From contig CABXOR010000051.1 in the NCBI GenBank assembly GCA_902513935.1, positions 1-10,052 of the forward strand: a stretch of DNA of 10,052 nucleotides. The letters are read 5' to 3'. Origin of the DNA: an uncultured SAR324 cluster bacterium. GTDB taxonomy: Bacteria > SAR324 > NAC60-12. The position numbers and the translations under genes are program-made. Shown here piece by piece: positions 1 to 9,000 of the stretch; positions within the stretch are counted from its first letter, which is position 1, and every line of letters starts with the position of its first letter. The notes below the pieces were generated by a model that was not told where the DNA came from, searched no databases, and was given only the letters and a program-made list of their open reading frames with translations.

Positions 1-94
1 AGACAGTTTAGGTCTTGATATAGATGCAGATTCAACAGTTACGTCTCTCTCGGTTGGCCACATAACTCCAGTTTCAATTGCGTCGAATAAGACA
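1..94 (+). repeat. Family A repeat, C-terminal end of a unit cut by the window edge
   Basis: This encodes the last 31 residues of a family A unit: the acidic DIDADS motif (17..34), the segment around SVGHITPVSIAS, and the NKT that precedes the next unit's LSG. Its DNA is almost identical to the end of the third complete unit (1312..1405), which is closer than its match to the unit ends lying between them. The unit itself begins outside the window. Confidence 0.9.
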
Positions 95-3000
95 CTTTCA
101 GGTGCAATCACAGTTTCCGCAGGATCATTAAAGCTTAATGAAACAGGTACGCTTGCCTCCAGTGTTTCGATGAGTCGTGCTACTTTTCTGGATGCAGATG
201 AGTCCATGACAATATCAGGATCACTGACGCAGTCAGGCAGCTTTAGTACAGATCAAGGCTGGACGATAGATGTAGCAGTAGGTAAGACACTTACCTATAC
301 CGGAGCAGCTATAGGTCTAGAGGGACACAAACTCATTTTGACCAGTAGCTCTAGTAATGGTGGGGCTACTTTTAATAACACAAATCCACTGTTACTTAAC
401 AATGCAAACAGTTATCTCAGATTAGATGCTGAAGTGACCGTTGGGTCCGTAAGCGTCAATGTTGCCGGCAATTCAGGCAAAGGCCTGAAAATTAAAGAAT
501 CCTCTACAATCAGTGCTTTAACAGTTGCAGCGGATACGGAACTTTCTATTGATTCCGGCAAGAGTTTATCAGGATCAATTACAGTAACGGCAGGATCATT
601 AAAACTAAATAAGACGGGAACCCTTGCCTCTACTATTGCAATGAGCGGGGGAACCCTTGATACGGATGCATCCATGACAGTATCAGGAGCACTGAGTCAC
701 ACTGCAGACATAACAATTGATGTTGCTTCCAGTAAGACGCTCACCTATTCCGGAACTGCAATCAGTGTTGGAGCAAATACTTTAACTTTAAGCGGTGGAG
801 GAAGTCTTGTCAGCGGAGGGCTGACCCTCAACAATGCAGACAGTAAGCTTCTGCTGAACTCAATCACACTAGACAATGCAACTACTTCTGCAAACAGTCT
901 AGGTTTAGATGTGAATGCAGATTCAACGGTTACGTCTCTCACGATTGCCCACATTACCCCGCTATCAATTGCATCAGACAAGAGTCTATCCGGTGCAATT
1001 TCAGTTTCGGCAGGCTCATTAAAGCTTAATGAGACAGGAACGCTTGCCTCAACAGTATCTATGAGCGGGGGTACTCTGGATGCAGATGAGACTTCGACAG
1101 TATCTGGAGAACTGAGTCATAGTTCAGACATAACAATAGATGTTGCCTCTGCCAAGACCCTTACCTATTCAGGGACAGCGATAGGTGTTGGAGCAAACAC
1201 CATCACATTGTCTGGCGGAGGAAGCCTTGTTAGCGGAGGACTTACTCTTGACAATGCAAGCAGCAAACTTCTCCTAAACTCAATCACGGTAGACAATGTA
1301 ACTACTTCTGCAGACAGTTTAGGTCTTGATGTAGATGCAGATTCAACAGTTACGTCTCTCTCGGTTGGCCACATAACTCCAGTTTCAATTGCGTCGAATA
1401 AGACACTTTCAGGTGCAATCACAGTTTCGGCAGGATCATTAAAGCTTAATGAGACAGGAACTCTTGCCTCAACTATTGTAATGAGTGGTGGTACTATGGA
1501 TGCAGATGAGACTTCGACAGTTTCTGGTGCACTGACTCAGTCAGGTGATATAACGATAGATGTTGCCACGGGTAAGACCCTTACCTATTATTCAGGAACT
1601 AATGTCGGTATTGGAGCAAATACTCTCACAGTTATTGGAGGAGGAACACTTTCCAACCAAAATGCAATTGTACTGGATAACACAAATAGTAAACTAATTC
1701 TTAACTCAGTTACATTGAAAGTCGTAACTACCTCAGAAGCCAGTGAAGGTATTGATGTTGATAACGACTCTACGATTACTAGCTTTTCAGTTGCCAATAT
1801 AACCCCAGTTGCAATAGCATCAGGCAAGACACTCTCGGGAGGAATTACAGTATCAGCCGGATCAATAAAGCTTAATGAAACAGGCACGCTTGCCTCAACC
1901 ATTGCAATGAGTGGTGGAACATTGGATGCAGATGATTCACTGGTAGTATCAGGTGCATTGACTCAGTCAGGTGATATAACGATAGATGTTGCTGACAACA
2001 AGACTCTCACTTATTCAGGAGCAGCTGTAGAAATTGGAGAATATACCCTGAACGTTATCGGAGGTGGAATACTGAACAATAACAATGCTCTTGTATTGGC
2101 TTCAGGAGGTAGTAAACTTCTCTTGGATTCAACTACATTAAACAAAGCAAGTACTTCATCAGGTAGTTTAGGTCTTGATGTGAATGCAAATTCAACAGTT
2201 ACTTCTCTTTCAGTTGGTCATACAACTCCGGTATCAATTGCAGCGAATAAGACACTTTCAGGTGCAATTTCAGTTTCGGCAGGCTCATTAAAGCTTAATG
2301 AGACAGGCACGCTTGCCTCTACCATTGCAATGAGCGGCGGCACTTTAGATGCAGATGAGTCTTCCACAGTATCAGGAGCACTAAGTCACACTGCAGATAT
2401 AACAATAGATGTTGCTGACAACAAGACTCTTACTTATTCAGGAGCAGCGATCAGTGTTGGAGCAAATACAATCACTCTAAGTGGTGGAGGAAGTCTTGTT
2501 AGCGGAGGACTGACTCTTAACAATGCCAGCAGCAAGCTTCTGCTGAACTCAATCACACTAGACAACGCAACTACTTCTGCAAACAGTTTAGGTCTTGATG
2601 TTGATGCAGATTCAACAGTTACGTCTCTCACGATTGCCCACATTACCCCGGTTTCCATTGCATCAGGCAAGACCCTCTCAGGAGCAATAACAGTAACAGC
2701 AGGATCAATAAAGCTCGATGAGGAGGGAGGAATACTTGCCTCGTCTGTATCAATGAGCGGGGGAACCCTGGATGTTGATTATGGGCTGACAGTTTCTGGT
2801 GCACTGACCCAGGCAGGCAACATAACCATAGACGTTCGAGACGGTAGGACGCTTACCTATTCCGGAGCAGCGATCAGCGTTGGAGCAAATACCCTGACCC
2901 TGACTGGAGGAGGAAGCCTTGTCAGTGGAGGACTTACTCTTAACGATCCAAGCAGCGTGCTCCTGCTGAACTCAATTACTGTAGACAACGTAAGTACCTC

Positions 3001-6000
3001 GGCAGACAGCAGTTCAGGAGGACTTGATGTAGATGATGACTCAACTGTCAGCAGTCTCTCAGTTGCCCATATAACCCCGGTTTCCATTGCATCGGGCAAG
3101 ACACTCTCAGGAGCAATCACAGTTTCGGCAGGATCAATAAAGCTTAATGAGACAGGAACCCTTGCCTCAACTATTGCAATGAGTGGTGGTACTCTGGATG
3201 CAGATGAGACTTCGACAGTATCAGGTGCACTCACTCAGTCGGGTGATATAACCATAGATGTTCTTGCTAATAAGACACTTACTTATTCAGGAGCACCACT
3301 CAGTCTGGGGGCAAACACTCTGACCATGAGCGGAGGCGGAACACTGAACAACACAAATGCCCTGGTATTGAATAATGCTGGCAGCCTCCTTTCTTTTGCA
3401 GGCATTGTAACAATTGGAGGTGTTCAGGCGACTGATAACGCTACTTCCGGTAAAGGGATTCAAGTTGTGGAGTCTGCGACCTTGGGAAGCTTTGACCTGA
3501 CTGCAACCAGCTATCTTGATATTGCAGCAAATAAAACGATCAATGGTCCAATAACACTAAACAATAATGCAGATCTGCAAATTTCAGGAAGCGGAGAATA
3601 TTTAGGAGACATGAAACTGGCCGGAGGTAAATTCCGTGTTGACAGCAACCGGGACCTGACTGGTACCGTAAGTGTTACTGCAAGTTCTGAGATAATTGTT
3701 CCCCAAAGTTATTCCCTGGTCCTTAACCAGACCGGTACCCTGGCCCTGGGAGGAAGCACCCTCTCTTCGAGTGGGGCAGGAAAGTTGAAGTTTGAAAAAG
3801 CAATTAATGTTTCAGATGGAGAACTGGAAGTCAGCAATGGAGCCCTGGATTTTGTTTCCGGAGGTACGGTTTCAGAACTGACCTTGGAGAGTGCAACCTT
3901 GGTTTTGAGTGATGATTTAACAGTTGGCGACAATTTAACAACCAGCGGGACAGATCCAACCCTGCAGCTGAACGGTACCCTGGATTTAACCGGCACTGGT
4001 GTCCAAATGCAGTTGGGAACAGGTCTGGTACTTGATAATGTATCCACGGGTGCAAACACAGGGCTGCTTCTAACTGCAGATGCTACACTTACCCGTGGTT
4101 CACCGTTCACTCTTGGCAGCATCAATCTTCAAAATAAAGCACTGACGCTTGGTTCAGGGACAAGTGACATGACGGTTACTAGCGCAGTAACTTTTGATAC
4201 CTCCTCTTCCCAGATACTGACTGGAGATGCAGATTTAACGCTTCAATCTGCTTCTGGATTTGATCTGGTAAATGGAAAACTGAGTTCTACTGGCGGCACT
4301 TTGTCATTACCGTATGGTATGGCTCTCGGGGGCGGAGCCATATTTGATTTTTCAGGCAGCACAGTAGAATTTACAGGAACACTGAATGTCGGAGATGGAA
4401 CAATAAGCTCAAACAGCAGCTCAACTCTTGAGCTCCAGGCTGCATCCAGCTTTACCAGCAATGCTGTATTTACCATTCCAATGCTTGACTTGAACTCTCA
4501 GGGACTGACCTTGAACACATCTTCAACTCATCTGACGTTGAGTAATCCGTTTACTGTTGGAGCATCAGAATCAGTAGATACTCAAGCAGGAAGCCTGACT
4601 CTTAGTGGCTCGGCCACTCTTGAAGATAACGGCACAATCGAGTCCAGCGCAGGATCACTGACATTCAATGGGAGTGTGGCGCTGGACAATGCAAGCCTGC
4701 TCTTGACCGGCGGTTCGGTTGCATTGAACTCAGGAGCAACCATCTCCGGCGGTGAGTTACAACTGTTTGACTCTTCACTGACGCTTGGCGGAAACGTTGG
4801 AATGATAAACGACAGCACCCTGGGTTTGAGAAATACTACCATTAATCCCGGTTCATACACAATCGGATTGACTGGAGGTACTCTTGGGCTTGGCGGAACA
4901 TACAGTGACTTTGGTGCAGTACAGACCGACAATGCTACATCCTTGGCACTGAATGCCAATGCCAGTATTACCCGTTCTGATCCACTTGAAATTGGTGGTC
5001 TGGATTTAAACAACTTTACGCTCACGCTTGGCTCAGCAACAACAGACCTGACAATACACTCAACACTTGCGGTTGACAGTTCGGGTTCGCAGCTCATCAC
5101 AAATGCAGCAGATTTGCTCCTGCCATATCCCCTCCAGCTTACAGCTGGATACATCACTTCCACAGCTGGAACATTCACTCTTACTCAGGGTGGAACTATA
5201 AACAATGCAACTTTGGATGTGAGCGGAACAACATTAAAATTGAGTGATAATCTTTCTGCAGGAAGTGGAACACTGACCTCAAATAACACTTCTGTCCTGC
5301 ATTTGCTGGATGATGTTACCCTGACGTTCAATGGAGAAAAAACCTTTAAGGCCCTTGAGCACAATGGCAATACATTGACGCTAGGCAGCGCTGCTTCAGA
5401 CCTTAAGCTTCTCGATTCGCTTACTCTCAATGCAGTAACCTTACATACCCAGGGTGCGGATTTAAATCTGCAGGGAGCACTTACCCTGCAAAACAACTCC
5501 CTCATTGATTCCACCGGCGGAACATTGACACTGGGCGGCACTGTTGATAACAGCTCTGAGCTAGACGTACCTGGAACTACATTGCAATTGCTAAGTGATT
5601 TTGCGATTGCCGGAACATTAAGCACAGGCACAGGAACTACCATTTCCCGCAACAACAATGAACTTGACCTTTCAGGAGGGCTGCTCAAGTTAGGCGGGGA
5701 TTTGAACCTGGCAGGAACTGTAACGGACAATGATACCGATCTGATTCTGCAGGCAGATGCAACTTTAGGAAACTCAGCCTCTACTGAAATCGGTTCACTG
5801 GACCTCAACGGCTCAGCGCTGACCATTTCGATGCCACTGATAGTTAATGATCCACTTACTCTTGATGATGCAGGGGAACAGCTTTTGACCGGATCATTAG
5901 ATCTATCACTGAAAGACGATCTGGTTATTAGTACAGGGAAACTCTCATCAACCAGTGGAATCATTTCTTTCGGTTCAACTGCGAGTTTAGGGTCTGCCGG

Positions 6001-9000
6001 AACTATTGACATCCAGGGGGGCGAACTTAAGTTGAGTGATAACATCAGCATTACAAGTGGAACATTAACATTTGCTGATAATTCTAAGTTGAGTCTGCTG
6101 GACGAAGTAACAGTTTCAACTAATACACCAATGAGTGTTGGAACACTTGAATTGAATGATAATAATTTTAATATCTCCGCCACTCAAGGTGCAGATCTGA
6201 CGATCAGAGAAGCGTTCAGTTTAGACAATGGTTCAACCCTCCAAATGAATGGTGCGGATTTGACGATGAGTGAGTCTGCAACTATTTCTGGGGTTCTCGA
6301 ACCTTCCGGCGGAACCCTGTTATTTAGTAATGGAGGTAATGTTTCAGGAACTGTAAACAGCAAAAACTCAATCCTCTCTTTGCAGACTGCAAATCTGGTC
6401 TTCACAGGTTTACTTCAAACCAACGGAAGCACTACTTTAAGTGGTGCAAATTGGCTCAATCTTTCGAATGGGACATTGGAGGTCGAAGGCAGCTTGACGC
6501 TGGATGATGTCATAACGAGCAATGGTACTGTACTAAAATTATCTGACCACACAACGATTAGCAGAAATTCCACATTCACAGTTGGCTCAGTGGACTTATC
6601 GGGAAAGACGTTAACCCTCGGGTCCACATATACTGACCTGACTATCGAGAATAGCTCACCAACTGAGGGTGGATCCGCTGGGACTTTCCAAATGCAAGGT
6701 GCAGATTTGACCTGGACCGGGGTCACAGCATTTAGTGCAGCAAAAGTCTACTCAGCAGGAGGGAAACTCACCCTTGCTTCCGGAAGCTCGCTTTCTTCAA
6801 CAGGACTTATTGACCTAAGTAACGGATCTACCCTGGTTTTGAATGGAGCGTTCGGCCAGTCCGGAGGTGAGTTGACTGCAGCTAATGCTACGGTAGAAAC
6901 TGCTGGAGACTTCAGCAAAACTGGAGGGACACTAACAAGTAATAACGGAACCTTTAAACTGAATGGCAACGTTACTGCCTCCAGCAATACACCACTATCT
7001 TTTAAAGCGCTTACCCTGAATAATAATGTCCTCTCCTTTGGTACCCAAACAGATAATCTGACACTAACTGAAGAACTGACACTGAATGATCCGGAGGGAC
7101 GAATAGAGCAGGGCTCAACTGCATTGCAACTGAATGGCGGAGTAAGCATTGATTCAGGAGGAGTGCTTCGATTAACGGATGTTTTAAACACAGGCTCCTC
7201 CAAAGTCAAACTAAATGGGGGCCTGCTCGCAATTGACAATGACACTACGCTAGATTCATCCATCCTGCACCTTGCAGCGTCCACAATAGAAATTGCTCAA
7301 ACGAAGACGCTGACCTATCAAGGAGCTTCAATTGAGATTGGTGCATCAGCATTAAGCATTAATGGAGGAGGAACTTTTACCAACACTAATCCGCTTGAAT
7401 TAGACAATGCGGCAAGTCAAATTAATTTGTCTGGAATTTCTGCAAACTACATCAGAACTGATTCTAACAGTCTTGGTATTACTGTTGATAACTCATCAAC
7501 CGTGAATGATTTTTCGGTAGGACATGTCACCCCAGTTTCTATTTCTCCAAATCAAATTTTAAATGGGTCTTTTAAAATTTATCGCGGAACTATTTATAGT
7601 AATCTTCAACTTAATAACACTGGGACACTGGCAGCCAATGTTACAATTTCAGGGAACGGTGGAACAGTTGAGGCGCAAGAAACTATGACTTTTACCGGAT
7701 CGCTGCAACAAGTTGATCAGCATGATGGATTTGAGTTAATAATTGCTTCCGGAGAAACGATGACATATTCAGGAAGTGAATTCGGAATTGGAGAACATAC
7801 TTTTAAGCTTTCTGGAGGCGGTACATTTAATAATACTAAGAATATTACACTTGATAATTCAGGTAGCAAACTGGAGATAAGTGACAGTACGAAAATATCT
7901 CACCTGTTGGTCAGTGCCAGCAATACAAACGGCGGCCTGACAATTTCTTCAAGTGTAAGTTCCAGTACAGGGAATTTAGTGGAGAATCTATCCCTAAGCG
8001 ATAGTTTTTACGTTAGCTCAGATGACAATTTTAGCATGGGCAGTATCACAGCTGGTGCAACACTTACTTTTTCGAGTGATCAGAATGTGAACATCGGAGC
8101 ACTTACTCTGACAGGCAGTGCAGATTTAAAATTGGGTACTGAAAATATAACTTTGAGTGTATCTGGTCCTGTAACGGTCGGAGATTCTCAAAAACTACAA
8201 AACGGTGGTGGATCTTTTAATTTCTTAGGTGGCTTAAGTCTTGAAGCGGGCAGCCAATTAATTGGTCAAGGTAAGAAGGTTTCCGGGAATATTGTGTTGA
8301 ACGGGGGTAAAATAGCAACCGAACAAAATACAGTCTTAACTGATAATCTGACACAGAGTGCAGACTCAACACTACAAATAGCTACTTCAAAAACTCTGAC
8401 TTACTCAGGAGCAGTTGTTGATATTGGCACTTCAAAATTGAATATCAATGGAGGAGGAAGCTTTATTAATTCAAATAGTTCAGCACTAAGTTTGAATAAC
8501 GCAAACAGTCACTTAGTCTTAGACAATGTGAGTGTAGGTTTTGTCTCAGGTTCTGCAGTAAGTAATAGTTCAAAAGGCCTGGAAGTGAGCGGAGACTCTA
8601 CGCTTACTAATTTGAGCATGACAGATAAACTGAGACTTTCAGTTGATTCAGGAAAGACTTTGACTTTAGCAGAGCCTTTGACTGTATCGACGCAGGGAAT
8701 GGATTTGGCAGGTGCCGGAACTTTGGACCTGACTGATAATTTAACCTTGAATGGAAACGTTACCCTTGTTTCAGGAAGTTTGACTATTGATGCTTATGGG
8801 CTCCTGCTGAATTTGGGAGGCGACCTCTATTTAGCGGACGGTGAATTGAAGACAGATAATACTACCAATTTCCATTTAATTGACAATTCAACACTGACCA
8901 CGAATGCAGAACAGACGGTTGCAAATGTTACGGTTACAGAAAACGTAGACCCTATGCTGACTTTGGGCAATACAACCATACTAAAGGTCGTTGAAGCGGT

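Noticed and set aside
131..3145. The aagctt-containing sequence at the same place in most units as a possible regulatory or integration site.
   Set aside because: It simply encodes the conserved Lys-Leu of the SLKLN or SIKLN strand and is explained by repeat homology.
95..3538. Possible CRISPR array or non-coding satellite.
   Set aside because: The repeats are about 420 bp, contiguous, translated in one frame, and vary by whole codons and often at third positions. There are no short repeat-spacer alternations.
3539..3760. A ninth family A unit directly after unit 8.
   Set aside because: Only the ANKTING junction and an NQTGTLALGGSTL-like strand hint at it. KTLTYSG, GGGSL and HITPVSIAS are absent at the expected spacings, so I assigned it to the diverged central region.
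5185..6183. Long minus-strand open frame of 332 codons, and many shorter minus-strand frames between 412 and 9666.
   Set aside because: They lie opposite the continuous + frame, have low-complexity Ser/Val/Pro-rich products, and repeat with the 420-base period. The + strand's codon habits leave few antisense stops. No ribosome site or recognisable domain supports them.
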